36,321 nucleotides of DNA from Candidatus Poribacteria bacterium (GTDB taxonomy: Bacteria; Poribacteria; DTPJ01; WJIO01): assembly GCA_014730235.1 (NCBI GenBank), contig WJIO01000321.1, positions 1 through 36,321 on the forward strand, read 5' to 3'. Under the pieces are notes generated by a model. The model saw only the letters and a program-made list of their open reading frames with translations. It was not told the DNA's origin and ran no database searches. A program made the translations under genes and the position numbers. Shown piece by piece: positions 7,709-19,800 of this stretch. Each line of letters begins with the position of its first letter. Position 1 is the stretch's first letter.

Positions 7709-9019
7709 TTGAAAGTAGAAATCCAGGATATAAGCTCCTGTAAAAAGAAAATCAAGATTGAAATCCCAAAAGAAGATGTCAAAGCCGAAATAGATAAGGT
7801 CTATGATGAGGTAAGAAAAGAAGCTTTGGTTCCGGGCTTTCGTAAAGGTCGCGCTCCAAGGCATATACTCAAAATGCGCTTTGGGGAATATATTAAAACT
7901 GATGTTATAGAGAGTCTAATACCAAAGGCCTTTGAAGAAGCTATTACAAATTCTGATCTGGGCATAGTCCGACCTATGGAAATGTCGGATATTGAACCAT
8001 CTTACGATGAAATTAATGTAAACGAAAATGAACCCATACATATAGCTATTAACGTTGATGTTAAACCTGATATAGAATTACCCGATTTATCAACCCTGGA
8101 AGTTGATAAAAGTGAAGTCAATGTAACCCAGGAAGAGGTTGATAAAGTTCTGGAGAAAATGAGAATAGAACGAAGCGACTATATACCTGTCGAAGATAGA
8201 CCAGTCCAATATGATGATTTTATTACTATAGATTTATCTGCCAATTTAATAGATGATGTAAATCTGCAAGAATTGGAGACGGAGGAAGAAGTCGTACAAG
8301 TTAATGAAGCCTCTTTAATACCAGGAATGGCTGAAAATTTTGTAGGAATGAATCAGGGCGAAGAAAAAAGCTTTACTATCTCTTTGCCTGAGGATTATAA
8401 AAGTGAAGATGAAGAAGGCTGGTTGCATAAAAATCTTGCCGGTAAAACCGTTGATTTCCAGGTCAAGGTAAAAAAGATCACAATAAGACAGATGCCAGAG
8501 CTTAACGACGAATTCGCCAAAGATTTGGGTGAAGAAGATATAGAGCATTTAAGAGCCAGAGTCTGGAACCAGATGGTTTTAACAAAACAGGAATCAAAGA
8601 GAAATGAGCAGGAAGAAGAACTGGTGGAACAACTTCTGGATAAATGCCAGTTTGAAGTACCTGAATTTCTTGTAGAAAAAAATGCTGAAACAATGATGAA
8701 AATTGATGAAAGCAGATATGGTGAATCTGAATCAAAAGAAGAAGATGTTTCTAAATATCGTGAGTTAGCAACGAAAATAATAAAGAGAAACTGGATTTAT
8801 GAAGAAATAGGGGAACAGGAAGATTTCACTGTAACCGAAGCGGAACTGGATTCGGTAATTCGAAATGCTGCCCAACAACGGGGAATAGATGAAATTAAGT
8901 ATAGAAGTATGCTGGAAGACACAAATAGGTTAGAAAGTATGAAATCATCAATTTTTGAGGATAAAGTTGTCGATTTTCTGCTTGAAAATGCTTCGGCTAA
9001 AAGTAAATTAATAATATAA
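7709..9019 (+). CDS. tig: trigger factor, ribosome-associated chaperone
   Basis: A 436-aa trigger factor that binds ribosomal protein uL23 at the exit tunnel and shields nascent chains. The N-terminal ribosome-binding domain carries GFRKGRAP at residues 43-50, a variant of the GFRxGxxP signature. A central FKBP-type prolyl isomerase-like domain spans about 165-260 (NEASLIPGMAENFVGMNQGE, SFTISLPEDY), followed by the helical C-terminal chaperone domain. Length is normal for the family. The start is a TTG at 7709 with a strong AGAGGGGG site 5 nt upstream; no better ATG is available. It heads the tig-clpP-clpX-lon operon, a common bacterial arrangement linking folding of new proteins to ATP-dependent degradation. 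Confidence 0.97.
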   Translation: MKVEIQDISSCKKKIKIEIPKEDVKAEIDKVYDEVRKEALVPGFRKGRAPRHILKMRFGEYIKTDVIESLIPKAFEEAITNSDLGIVRPMEMSDIEPSYDEINVNENEPIHIAINVDVKPDIELPDLSTLEVDKSEVNVTQEEVDKVLEKMRIERSDYIPVEDRPVQYDDFITIDLSANLIDDVNLQELETEEEVVQVNEASLIPGMAENFVGMNQGEEKSFTISLPEDYKSEDEEGWLHKNLAGKTVDFQVKVKKITIRQMPELNDEFAKDLGEEDIEHLRARVWNQMVLTKQESKRNEQEEELVEQLLDKCQFEVPEFLVEKNAETMMKIDESRYGESESKEEDVSKYRELATKIIKRNWIYEEIGEQEDFTVTEAELDSVIRNAAQQRGIDEIKYRSMLEDTNRLESMKSSIFEDKVVDFLLENASAKSKLII

Positions 9020-9070
9020 TATATTCTATTTAATCATTCAACTGGTTAAAATTATTTGGAGGATAAATAT

Positions 9071-9670
9071 ATGGGCTTAGTCCCGATGGTTGTAGAACAA
9101 ACTCCGCGTGGAGAGCGCGCTTATGATATATATTCAAGATTACTGAAAAACCGTATTATCATTATTGGTTCTGAAATAAACGATATAATGGCAAATCTTG
9201 TTATTGCTCAGATGCTTTATCTTGAACAGGACGATTCTGATTCTGAAATAAGTCTGTATATAAATAGTCCCGGAGGTGTTGTTTCGGCTGGGTTGGCGAT
9301 TTATGATACTATGCAATTTGTAAGACCGGAAGTCTCTACCTGGTGTATGGGTATGTCTGCAAGTATGGCTGCTATTTTACTTGCTGGCGGAACAAAGGGT
9401 AAAAGATATGCTCTTCCTCATTCCAAGATGCTGGTTCATCAACCCTCTGGTGGTGCTTATGGTCAGGCTACAGATATTAATATACATGCTCAGGAAATAC
9501 TGAGAACCAGGGAAGAACTGAATAAAATCCTGGCCAATCATACCGGTCAACCTATTGATAGGATTAAGGTAGATACTGAGCGAGATTTCTTTATGTCTGC
9601 TTATGAGGCGAAAGAATATGGACTTATAGATGAAGTCGTTTCCAATAGAACTGTTGATGAAAAGGAATAA
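9071..9670 (+). CDS. clpP: ATP-dependent Clp protease proteolytic subunit ClpP
   Basis: A 199-aa serine peptidase that forms the tetradecameric degradation chamber used by ClpX (and ClpA/ClpC where present). Catalytic features visible: the serine in GMSASMA (S98), the histidine in MLVHQP (H123) and the aspartate of DTERD (168-172); the oxyanion region YINSPGG is also intact. The ATG at 9071 follows GGAGG; an upstream in-frame TTG at 9056 would overlap that ribosome binding site and is rejected. It starts 51 bp after tig and ends 36 bp before clpX, consistent with one transcript. Confidence 0.97.
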   Translation: MGLVPMVVEQTPRGERAYDIYSRLLKNRIIIIGSEINDIMANLVIAQMLYLEQDDSDSEISLYINSPGGVVSAGLAIYDTMQFVRPEVSTWCMGMSASMAAILLAGGTKGKRYALPHSKMLVHQPSGGAYGQATDINIHAQEILRTREELNKILANHTGQPIDRIKVDTERDFFMSAYEAKEYGLIDEVVSNRTVDEKE

Positions 9671-9706
9671 TTTTAATTTATTTAAATACTGGAGAGGATA
9701 AATCTT

Positions 9707-10990
9707 ATGCGGTATAACAAACCTCCTGGTAACGAAGATCCATTCCGTTGTTCATTCTGTGGAAGCACTCAGGATGAAATTCGTCGTTTAGTTGCTGGAC
9801 AGGATCCAGGTGTATTTATATGTAATGATTGTGTTGAGTTATGTAGTGAATTATTAAAAGAAGAAGAAGAAATTGACGATCTGAATAATGTTAATATAAA
9901 AGTGCCGCTTCCATCAGAAATAAAGGCGGCCCTTGATGAATATGTTATTGGTCAGGAAAAAACCAAAAAGACCCTTTCAGTTGCAGTCTATAACCATTAT
10001 AAAAGAATACAGCTAGGAAAAGATGATGATGGAGTAGAACTGGAAAAAAGTAATATACTTCTGATTGGTCCCACAGGAACAGGAAAAACTCTTCTGGCCC
10101 AAACCCTTTCCAGGGTATTGGAAGTTCCATTTACAATAGTTGACGCTACTACCCTTACAGAAGCGGGATATGTAGGTGAAGATGTAGAAAATATTATACT
10201 GAAGCTTATACAAACCGCTGACTATGATATAGCCAAGACAGAGCGAGGCATAGTATATATTGACGAGATAGATAAAGTTGCCCGGAAGAGTGAAAATCCT
10301 TCTATAACCAGGGATGTATCTGGTGAAGGAGTACAACAGGCTCTTTTGAAAATATTAGAAGGCACTATCGCAAATGTACCACCACAAGGGGGTCGTAAGC
10401 ATCCTCAGCAGGAATTCATACCCATTAATACTACAAATATACTATTTATCTGTGGCGGAACATTTGTAGGGCTTGATAAAATCATAGAAAACAGAACAGG
10501 TAGAAAAAACCTCGGTTTTGGCGCGGAAATCAAGAGTGATCGTGGTAAAAAACTTGGTGAAGTATTAGCTGAGGTGCAACCGGATGACCTTTTGAAATTT
10601 GGTTTTATCCCAGAGTTTGTAGGCCGGCTTCCTGTTACAGCAACACTGCACGAGCTTGACAAATCGGCTTTAGTAACTATACTCACAGAACCTAAAAATG
10701 CCCTGGTTAAACAGTATAAGAAGCTTTTTGAAATTGAAGATGTTAAGCTTAAGTTCAATGAGGATTCTCTGGATGCCATTGCAGAATTGGCTATGCAGCG
10801 TAAGACCGGTGCTCGTGGATTAAGAGCTATTGTTGAGGAAATCATGCTGGATATAATGTATCAACTACCTACACTTTCTGAATCAGGTGTTGCTGGTTGC
10901 GTTATAACCAGAGATGTGATAAATAAAAAGGAAGAACCCCTCTGGGTTTATGATAAAGAAGTTCAATCTGAAAAACGATCTGCATTATAA
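9707..10990 (+). CDS. clpX: ATP-dependent Clp protease ATP-binding subunit ClpX
   Basis: A 427-aa AAA+ unfoldase, normal length, that recognises substrates and feeds them to ClpP. The N-terminal C4 zinc-binding domain has Cys15, Cys18, Cys39 and Cys42. The AAA+ module has Walker A GPTGTGKT (121-128), the substrate-gripping pore loop GYVGEDVEN, Walker B IDE (185-187), and the late motif [14 protein letters not shown]. Start ATG preceded by GGAGAGG. Placed between clpP and lon, co-directional with short gaps. Confidence 0.98.
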   Translation: MRYNKPPGNEDPFRCSFCGSTQDEIRRLVAGQDPGVFICNDCVELCSELLKEEEEIDDLNNVNIKVPLPSEIKAALDEYVIGQEKTKKTLSVAVYNHYKRIQLGKDDDGVELEKSNILLIGPTGTGKTLLAQTLSRVLEVPFTIVDATTLTEAGYVGEDVENIILKLIQTADYDIAKTERGIVYIDEIDKVARKSENPSITRDVSGEGVQQALLKILEGTIANVPPQGGRKHPQQEFIPINTTNILFICGGTFVGLDKIIENRTGRKNLGFGAEIKSDRGKKLGEVLAEVQPDDLLKFGFIPEFVGRLPVTATLHELDKSALVTILTEPKNALVKQYKKLFEIEDVKLKFNEDSLDAIAELAMQRKTGARGLRAIVEEIMLDIMYQLPTLSESGVAGCVITRDVINKKEEPLWVYDKEVQSEKRSAL

Positions 10991-11014
10991 TTTTTCTTAT
11001 TCAGGATTTTGAGT

Positions 11015-13420
11015 ATGAAACGTAAATGGTCAATAGTAAATCAGGATTCATCTGACAATATATATCCCGTTGAAACTAATTCTACGCCATTACCAGTGTT
11101 ACCTTCAAAGGAAGTAATGTTCCCTGATATGACTATACCTTATTACTTTTCCAGGGAACAGGAAGTTGCAGCTATAAGATATGCTATTGAAACTGGTGGG
11201 CATTTGCTTATATTAGCTACCGATGAAGACCTTGGTCATCTTGAATCGGAAGATTTATATGAAATAGGTACTTTTAGTGAAGTATTGGAATGGGTTGATT
11301 CAGGTGATGGAGCTATTAAAGCCTTTATAACGGGTATATCCAGAGCAAAGGTTGTTGATTATATTTACGATGACGTATTTCTTAAGGCAAACGTTGAGAT
11401 AATTCCTGAGGATACTAGCTGGGATGTAGAAATACAGGCTCTTGTGAAAAATCTAATATCTAACTTAAGGAAGTTTCTAAAGGTAGTTAAAGACCTTCCG
11501 GATGAATCTCATGAAGGATTAAAGGAAATCTCATCCAAACTCAGCCCGGAAGAACTTACAAATACAATATCTCGCCATTTATCTTCATTTCTTGATCCCG
11601 GTCTTCAGCAGGAAGTACTCGAAGCTATTGATATAAAAGAACGGCTGGAAAAACTTATACAGATATTTGTTTCACAAATACAAATTTTCAGTATAGAAAA
11701 GGAAATTGAGGGCAGAATACACCATCAGGTTGGCAAACAACAAAGGGAATTTTACCTGAATGAGCGTATGAAAGCCATACAGCAGGAGCTGGGTCGGGAT
11801 CCCAGTAAATTATCTGATGAAGAAGACCTGAAAAAACGCATTCTTGATGCCAAAATGTCAGAAGAAGCCGAAGAAAAAGCCCTTTCAGAGCTTGAACGTT
11901 TAAAGCAAATCCCATCCATGTCCGCTGAAGTAGGGGTTATAAGAAATTATATTGACTGGCTGGTGTCGATGCCCTGGGCAGTTTCAACAGATAATAAAAT
12001 AGATATAGATGAAGCAGAAAAAATACTTGAAGAAGACCACTACGCTCTGGAAAAACCAAAAGAGCGTATTCTTGAATATCTTGCAGTTCTAAAGCTGGTT
12101 GAAAAGCTGAAAGGTCCTATACTATGTTTTGTAGGCCCTCCGGGAGTTGGAAAAACATCTCTGGCTAAATCCATTGCCAGGGCTACCGGTCGTAATTTTG
12201 TGCGTATGTCTCTGGGTGGAGTCCGGGACGAAGCTGAAATTCGCGGGCATCGTCGAACATATATAGGTTCTATGCCCGGTAGAATTATACAGGGTCTTCG
12301 CAAGGCAAAATCCAGAAACCCACTCTTTTTGCTGGATGAAGTAGACAAAATGAGTATGGATTTCAGGGGAGATCCTTCAGCGGCTTTACTGGAAGTCCTT
12401 GATCCTGAGCAGAACAATACATTTAACGATCATTATCTGGAAGTAGATTTTGATTTATCTGATGTATTATTTATCACAACTGGCAATTTCCTTAAGTCCA
12501 TACCCATTCCCCTCAGAGATCGTATGGAGATAATAAACATTCCGGGTTATACGGAATACGAAAAGGAAAAAATAGCCCAGCTTTTCCTTATTCCCAAACA
12601 GCTTAAAGCCAATGGTCTGGATGTAGAAAATACAAACTTTTCCCGTTCTGCTATTTTGACAGTTATTCGCGAATATACGAGAGAAGCTGGCGTAAGAAAT
12701 CTGGAACGGGAAATAGCTTCTATATGCCGAAAAGTAGCCAGAAAAGTCGTAAAACAAAAGGAAACCGAGTCTCCAAAGAGAAGCATAAACCTTAATGCCC
12801 GAAGCGTAAGAAGCTATCTGGGTATTCCTAAATTTAAACATGGTAAGGCCGAAGAAGAAGATCAGGTTGGCGTGGCAACAGGTTTGGCTTATACGGAACT
12901 TGGTGGTGATGTTTTATCCATAGAAGCTACAACAATGGAAGGAGAAGGTAGACTTGAACTCACCGGCAAACTTGGTGATGTTATGCAGGAATCGGCAAAA
13001 GCTGCTCTTAGTTATATCAGATCAAAAAGCAAAGTTTTACCACAGATAGATCTTCCTTCTGAAACCTATACAAAGCTGGATATTCATATCCATGTTCCTG
13101 AAGGTGCTGTGCCAAAAGATGGCCCATCCGCAGGGATTACAATGGCAACAGCTATGGTCTCAGCACTTACCCAAAAGCCCGTAAGAAAAGATATGGCTAT
13201 GACCGGTGAGATAACTCTCCGAGGGCGGGTTCTTCCCATTGGCGGAGTAAAAGAAAAAATACTGGCTGCTGTCAGGGCTGATATACCAAATATAATCATT
13301 CCTCAAGATAACGAAAAAGACCTCAGTGATATTCCTCCTGAAATAAGAAAAAAATTGTCGTTTCACCTGGTGGATAACATGGATAAGGTGTTGGAACTGG
13401 CAATTATTAGTGAACAGTAA
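11015..13420 (+). CDS. lon: Lon ATP-dependent protease
   Basis: An 801-aa LonA-type protease that degrades misfolded and regulatory proteins. It has an N-terminal substrate-binding domain (from [17 protein letters not shown]), a helical linker, an AAA+ module with Walker A GPPGVGKT (374-381, K380), Walker [10 protein letters not shown], and a C-terminal protease domain with the Ser-Lys dyad: S705 in PKDGPSAG and K748 in [10 protein letters not shown]. The spacing of 43 residues between them equals that in E. coli Lon. The ATG at 11015 is preferred, with AGGA 8 nt upstream; an in-frame TTG at 11009 is too close to that site. It lies 24 bp after clpX, probably in the same operon. Confidence 0.97.
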   Translation: MKRKWSIVNQDSSDNIYPVETNSTPLPVLPSKEVMFPDMTIPYYFSREQEVAAIRYAIETGGHLLILATDEDLGHLESEDLYEIGTFSEVLEWVDSGDGAIKAFITGISRAKVVDYIYDDVFLKANVEIIPEDTSWDVEIQALVKNLISNLRKFLKVVKDLPDESHEGLKEISSKLSPEELTNTISRHLSSFLDPGLQQEVLEAIDIKERLEKLIQIFVSQIQIFSIEKEIEGRIHHQVGKQQREFYLNERMKAIQQELGRDPSKLSDEEDLKKRILDAKMSEEAEEKALSELERLKQIPSMSAEVGVIRNYIDWLVSMPWAVSTDNKIDIDEAEKILEEDHYALEKPKERILEYLAVLKLVEKLKGPILCFVGPPGVGKTSLAKSIARATGRNFVRMSLGGVRDEAEIRGHRRTYIGSMPGRIIQGLRKAKSRNPLFLLDEVDKMSMDFRGDPSAALLEVLDPEQNNTFNDHYLEVDFDLSDVLFITTGNFLKSIPIPLRDRMEIINIPGYTEYEKEKIAQLFLIPKQLKANGLDVENTNFSRSAILTVIREYTREAGVRNLEREIASICRKVARKVVKQKETESPKRSINLNARSVRSYLGIPKFKHGKAEEEDQVGVATGLAYTELGGDVLSIEATTMEGEGRLELTGKLGDVMQESAKAALSYIRSKSKVLPQIDLPSETYTKLDIHIHVPEGAVPKDGPSAGITMATAMVSALTQKPVRKDMAMTGEITLRGRVLPIGGVKEKILAAVRADIPNIIIPQDNEKDLSDIPPEIRKKLSFHLVDNMDKVLELAIISEQ

Positions 13421-13463
13421 ATTTTGATACAAGGCCGAGATAATAAGGTTTATTTAAGTTAAT

Positions 13464-13724
13464 ATGAGATTGGACAAATTCCTTAAAATAAGTAGAATTA
13501 TCAAACGTAGACCTGTAGCCAAAGCTGTTTGCGATTCAAATCATGTTTTGGTAAATGATCAATTAGCCAAAGCGGGAAAGGAAGTAAAAGAAGGAGATAC
13601 ACTGCGTATAGATCTAAAATCCAAGATACTCACCTGTCGGATTCTTTCAATTCCAACGGGCAATGTCCGTGCCGCTGACGCTTCCTCCCTTTACGAAATT
13701 ATATCAGAAGAAGTCAAAGAGTAG
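13464..13724 (+). CDS. S4-domain RNA-binding protein, RqcP/Hsp15-like
   Basis: An 86-aa single S4 domain protein. The N-terminal MRLDKFLKISRIIKRRPVAK closely resembles B. subtilis RqcP (YabO), which stabilises peptidyl-tRNA on obstructed 50S subunits during C-terminal alanine tailing, and is related to E. coli Hsp15, which rescues stalled 50S subunits. The rest fits the S4 fold (VLVNDQLAKAGKEVKEGD). It starts 43 bp after lon in the same direction. The location behind tig-clpPX-lon suits a role in ribosome-associated quality control, where tailed peptides become protease substrates; that link is inference. No strong Shine-Dalgarno is visible, suggesting coupling to lon translation. Confidence 0.85.
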   Translation: MRLDKFLKISRIIKRRPVAKAVCDSNHVLVNDQLAKAGKEVKEGDTLRIDLKSKILTCRILSIPTGNVRAADASSLYEIISEEVKE

Positions 13725-13824
13725 GATTATATATCCATTTAGCTCTCAGAACTTTTGATGAATTCTGACTGTAATATACCACTATATTTTGCAGAATAAC
13801 TATCTTGGAATTTCGGAGTTTATA

Positions 13825-16800
13825 ATGTCTGGTTATATTCATACCTTTATTTTATTTGTTATTACTACATTTTGTTTTATATTATTTTTACCCTGTATTG
13901 CTTTGTCTCAGGATGTTGAAATTCTTGAGACATCAGACCAAAATCTTGTCATAAGCTATACTACTCCCACCCTTGAATCTGCTTCCAGAGAAGCAAATGG
14001 GCATAATTACCGGATTTTATCTTACCAGGGATGTTCCTTTACTCAGGATACTGGCAAACCCATGATCCCCTTCAGTGTTTATTCTGTCGGTGTACCTGAA
14101 TCTTCTGTTCCCCGGGCATCTGTTATATCTTCTGAGATTGTCACCCTTAATAGGCAAAAGATCTATCCTGTGGAGAGATCCATAATCCGCCGGGAAGATA
14201 ATAAAGGAATACCCGACGCCGAAACAGGAAATTTTGGAGAAACATACACTTCTGAGACCCAATTTGTCATAGATAACCAATTCTACAGCCGCAGTATCGA
14301 TTACCCCAAAATTATCGTTGAAATAGACTCCTCGGGCTACCTGAGAGAGCAGTATATAGCAAGTCTCAGAATATATCCTCTCCAATATAACCCCGGCACA
14401 GAACAGGTTACCCTGTATAAGAACCTGATTATTAACATTGATTTTCAGTCTTCCAAAGCTCAGTCTTCTGTGTTCAGGAATTATAGATCCAGTCCTTTTG
14501 AACAGGTCTATGAGGATACTCTGATAAACTATCACCAGGCCAGAAAATGGAGAAAAGTCAGGGAAAAAACACCACGACTTGCCCCATCTCCCGTCACTGA
14601 AACACGTTACAAGCTTAGTATAGAAAAAGACGGAGTTTATAGACTGACTTATAGCTATCTTAAATCAAAAGGTATAGATACTGATAACATTGACCCAAGG
14701 AAGATTCAATTAACTTCATGGGGTGATAGTGTGCCAATATATGTGGAAGGTTATCAGGATGGTCAATTTGACCCGGGGGATTACATAGAATTTTACGCGG
14801 TAAAAATGGACAGCCAGTATACTAACACAAATGTCTACTGGCTTAGCTGGAGCAGTCTGGGCAGTACTGGCACAAAATCCTGGATGATGGCCATAAAGGA
14901 CGGAAAGCCAAAAACACCTGATTTAAAACCGCCTTTGGCCTTTTATGATACAAAACACTGGGAGTTGGAAAGCGGCGCAAATATTATATACGACCCCCTC
15001 AGCAAAGTTACATCCGAAACCGCTGACCACTTTTTCTGGTCAGCTATGAGAGGTGGAGACCCAAGTAACGACTCCATAACCGATATGCCTGTTCACTTAC
15101 CTTATCGGATTTATGATCTAAGTCTTGAGGTAATCCTGCGGGTTGGATTTCAGGGGGTGACTTTTGCCAGAGGCGCAAATCAGCATTTAGTTGAAATAGA
15201 TTTCAATGGTAATATAGTTGGTAATGCCCAGTGGGAAGGACAGGAGGAATACATAAGTGAAATTATACTTTCTCAGCGGGATTTATACAGATACAACTGG
15301 CTTACCCTCAACTGCCTTGATTGGAATGGAACTACCAGCGCAACGGACCCAAAGTGGGATGTTTACCTTAACTGGGTTGAAATAGATTACTGGCGTGAAT
15401 TCAGAGCCGATAAAAACCGACTTATGTTCTCCACCGAAACTTACCCTAAAGTAACAAAAAATGTTCAATATCTTGTGGAGGATTTCACCAATTCCAACAT
15501 AGAGATATTTCAGATTGATGGTTCAAGCGCCATAGCAAAGATTATCAATGCTGAAGTAACAAAAGTTGAACCGAATGAGGAAGATGACCAGGGTTTTACT
15601 ACATACCAGGTTTTGTTTGAGGATCAGGTTTCCCAGCCTACAAAATATTATGTAACTACAAGGTCAGCCCTTCTTACCCCTGAAAGTATGGTTAAGGATG
15701 ATAATTCAACGCTCCATGATCCTGCAAACAGGGCCGATTATATAGTGATAACACACAATAAGTTTCGGGAATCTGCTGAAAAACTTGCTGAATTCAGAAG
15801 ACAGCAGGGCCTGGATGTGATCGTTGTAGATGTGGAAAACATATATGACGAGTTCAGCTATGGTATATTTGACCCTAAAGCAATACAGCGTTTTTTAAGA
15901 TATGCCTATTTTAACTGGGATAAGATACCCTCGTATGTATTATTGGTAGGTGATGCCCATTGGGATTACAAATACGTCTATGATGTATACTACCAGCGAT
16001 ATGATAATTACCCCAGAATTTACGTACCAACCTACCACGCTGCCAGCGCTCCATTTGGTCAGACAGCTATGGATCACAGGTTTGTTACCGTCAGCGGGGA
16101 TGATATTCTCCCGGATATGATGCTGGGAAGGCTTCCGGTGGAAAATGAAACAGAGGCTGAAGTCGTAGTGGATAAAATCATCCAGTATGAAGAAAATCCC
16201 TACCGGGGGATATGGCAGTCAAGGGTTTTACTTATAGCCGATGATGAAAAAAGCAAAAGCGGCGATGAGGTTTTCGAGGACAGCCGACGGGAATTGGCCA
16301 AGGACTATATACCAATTGGCTATGATCCTGTTCCGTTGTATTTAAGAGTTATTAAAGAGCCTTATCTGGTGCGTAAAGCTATAAGCGCGGAGATAAACAG
16401 AGGCGTTATTATGCTTGAATATTCCGGGCATGGAGGGGCCCATTCATGGGCTGATGAATATATCTTTGCATCAGATGACATTGGCAAGCTTCAAAATTCC
16501 AAGCGTTATCCCTTTGTAATAACAACAACATGTCAGAATGGATACTTTGATAATCCTACCGGCGGCAATAAAACCATAATGGAAGTCTTTTTACTTGAAC
16601 CTAACGCCGGAGCCATAGCATGTCTCAGCGCAACGCGTTTAACCTACGGTCAAGGAAATGCTACCTTTGATAAAATACTGTATCCCAAAGTATTCAGTAA
16701 AAAACCCCCTATTTTAGGTCAGATAATACATGAGGCAAAGACTGAATTTATTAATCTGGGTATCGCCACATGGATTCCATCGGCGGAACAATATACACTC

Positions 16801-19800
16801 TTTGGAGATCCCGCAACAAAGCTTAATCTTCCTGAACTGGAAATTGAATGTGAATTAACTAAATCTTCTGTGGATTCATCCAGTGAGCTGGAGTTAAAAT
16901 CCGGATTGGTAAAGCGTATGAAAACTGATCCTGTTACCGGTAAGACGAATATGGTCACAGATACCAGCTTCAACGCTCAAATGCAGATTTCTGTAGTTTA
17001 TCCCAATAATCTGGATGATGATAAATCCAACGATCTACCCGAACAAAACCATGCTGTCAGAATCTGGTCTGGCGAATATGAGGGTATAAAGCTTAACATA
17101 CCCAGAGGTGTTATGCCAGGTGAAGGAAAATTAAGGTGTTACGCAAATGGTGGAAGCTTATCAGCTATTGGTGGAGTGACTTTTAGTGTTTTAAAACCTG
17201 TGATAGAGTATTATGACGGCAGAATAGTCAATGATGAAAGCGTAGAAGTATACACTGCGATTGTTGATAACAGGGGGAAATCAGGAATTAAGACAGTAGA
17301 ATGTATATGGCATGATACTGAAAACTGGAAATGGTATACTTACCCGATGGTGTCCAGCAGCGCGCCGTCTGGTACTCCGAATATATCGGGAAACTGGTAT
17401 ATTATAAATAACAATATTCCCCTATCCAGACCCGGAAGTTCAATTGAATATAAGATCAGGGTGGTGGATTCAGAAGGTAATGAGGTTCTCACAAGTCTGA
17501 AAAAAATTGAAGTGCCTATAGGCGTTAATCTGGCGATTTCAAAAATAGCGGTGGCTAATTATGGTATATCTTACGGCTATTCCCAGGAAAGAAAATCCTG
17601 GATTTTATCCGCTCCTGTTGAGAACAACGGTGGCAAAGAGGTTAAAGAGCCTATAGACGTTATGTTCTTTGAAGGTAATCCAGATAGAAACAGGGATGGG
17701 GTTGTAGATTCAGAAGCGGAATTACTGGGTAGCACAGTTATAGATTATGAACAATGGGAGCATAATGGCGAGGTAATACAATCCACAAAAGCTGTCGTAA
17801 CTTTGGATAATCCCCTTGTATCTGGTGTCCATCAGATATTTGCGTGGATTAACCCGAAAGTCCATCTGGGACACGGCCAGTATAAAAACTGGGTGGAGGA
17901 TGCCGATTTAAACGATAACAAAGCTTCAGCCAGGTTCCCCATAAACGATTTTCTGGTGGGTAATGGTTATGCCAAAACAATAGCTTCAAGCCTTGATAAC
18001 AGCCTTATTATAGATTTGCCTGCCGGTGCTGTGGATGAAACGGTTATGTCCATAACCCGGATACAATCTCCTCAGCCTTTATGGAAGCAGCCGGAAATTA
18101 CCGCCGGGCCTGTTCCTAAAGCTGATGTTGACAATGGTGCTTTTAGTATCCAGCTTGCTTCCGGTGTTAATGCACTGAATAAAGAAGCTGAAGTGGAGAT
18201 TAAATTTAACGCTGCAGATATATGGAATATGGCAAAAAAGAGGCGGGGATTGAGTAACAGGGAAGATAAGTATCTTACCCGAACTGAGAGGGAATGGGTA
18301 GAAGCAGCGTGTATTCAAGAAGCCAATAAACTTGGTATTTACGAATGGCTTGAGGATACGGGTATATGGCGTTATATCGAAACATCACTTGTGATGGAGG
18401 GTGAGGATGGTTTGAGTCCAAAAACCGGTAAGTTTATTCAGGAACCATACGTTACCATGCCCACAAAGGAAAATGTATCGGATTTTCTTTTTGAAACAAA
18501 ACATATATCGGTGGATGAGATTACTACTCCCATTGGTGATTGGGTTATATTCTTTTTAAATCCCAACAGGTATAAGCTGTATTTGCGAAGGCAGGGGATG
18601 GATTACTACGAAACCCTTGATGATGGAAAACCGGACAAGGTTTACGAAAACCGGGATGTTGGTATAAGGTTGATTATGCAGAAAGGCGAAAAGGAATACT
18701 CTTATGGTGATACCTATAAGTTTGAAACCTTTCAGGATCTGGATGGAACTATTAAACTTCAAAGCCTGAAAAATTATATATCCGGTGATGGTACATCAAG
18801 AATCACCCTTATGACTGAAGAGGATGCGAGTAATTTTACATATATTAAGGGTGATTGGTCAATATTTTTCATTAATTCAATGGAATATGAAATTATTTCC
18901 AGTTATGGAAATGTAGTCAGAAATTCCGTTGGTTATCCCATTAAAGGCAAAGTTGGCAAGGAACTGGTTGTACCTTCAATTGGTATAAATATTGAGGTGT
19001 ATGAAGGTAGATGGCCCTTTGAATTTGGTGATAGATTTGTATTTAATACCCTTTACACTGGTTTGGTTAAAGCTAAAATAAATTCCCTTAATACCCTGGC
19101 CCTTATGCACAGTGAAGACCGGATATCCCCTGAAATACAGTTATGGATTAACCGGGAATCTCCCCAGAGTGGAATAGTAATTCCTCCAAAGCCTGATATT
19201 TCAATATTGCTTTCGGATAATAACGGTATAGATGTGGAATCCCTCTCTTTTATGGTCAGCGTAAATGACAGGGATTTCTATCCTGTTACAAAAGATGACT
19301 ATGTTTTTTCCGATAGAGCCAGTAATGTAAACACATTGACAAACATACCTGTATTTTACTCACCTACTTTGAATATAGGCAAATACAGATACAGGATATC
19401 CGTTAAAGATTTAAACGGCAATAAGAGTAATGTTGATGATGCTGATTATATAGAGTTTATGTTTCTGGTGGAAGAAAAGCCTGATGAAACTCCACCTGTT
19501 ATAACTGTAAACCTTGATGGTGAAACTCTGGTAGATGGTATGATGTTAGATAAATCTCCAGAAATACGCGTTAAAATTGATGATGATCACGCTCTTGAAC
19601 CATCCACAATAGCTTTTTCTATGGGTCAAAAAGACCAGGAATTGGTTGTTCTAACTGAAAGGGATTATGATATTACTATATCAGACGACGGAAAAACTGC
19701 GGAAATATTATATTTACCAAATCTTATGAATGATCTATATTCAATACAGGTGCAGGCTGGGGATACAAGCGAAAATTTTTCGTCCCTTGGATTTCCATAT

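Noticed and set aside
10405-10845. Long open frames on the minus strand inside clpX, lon, the polymerase and other genes.
   Set aside because: They lie opposite well-supported genes, show low-complexity shadow composition and have no recognisable domains or start signals.
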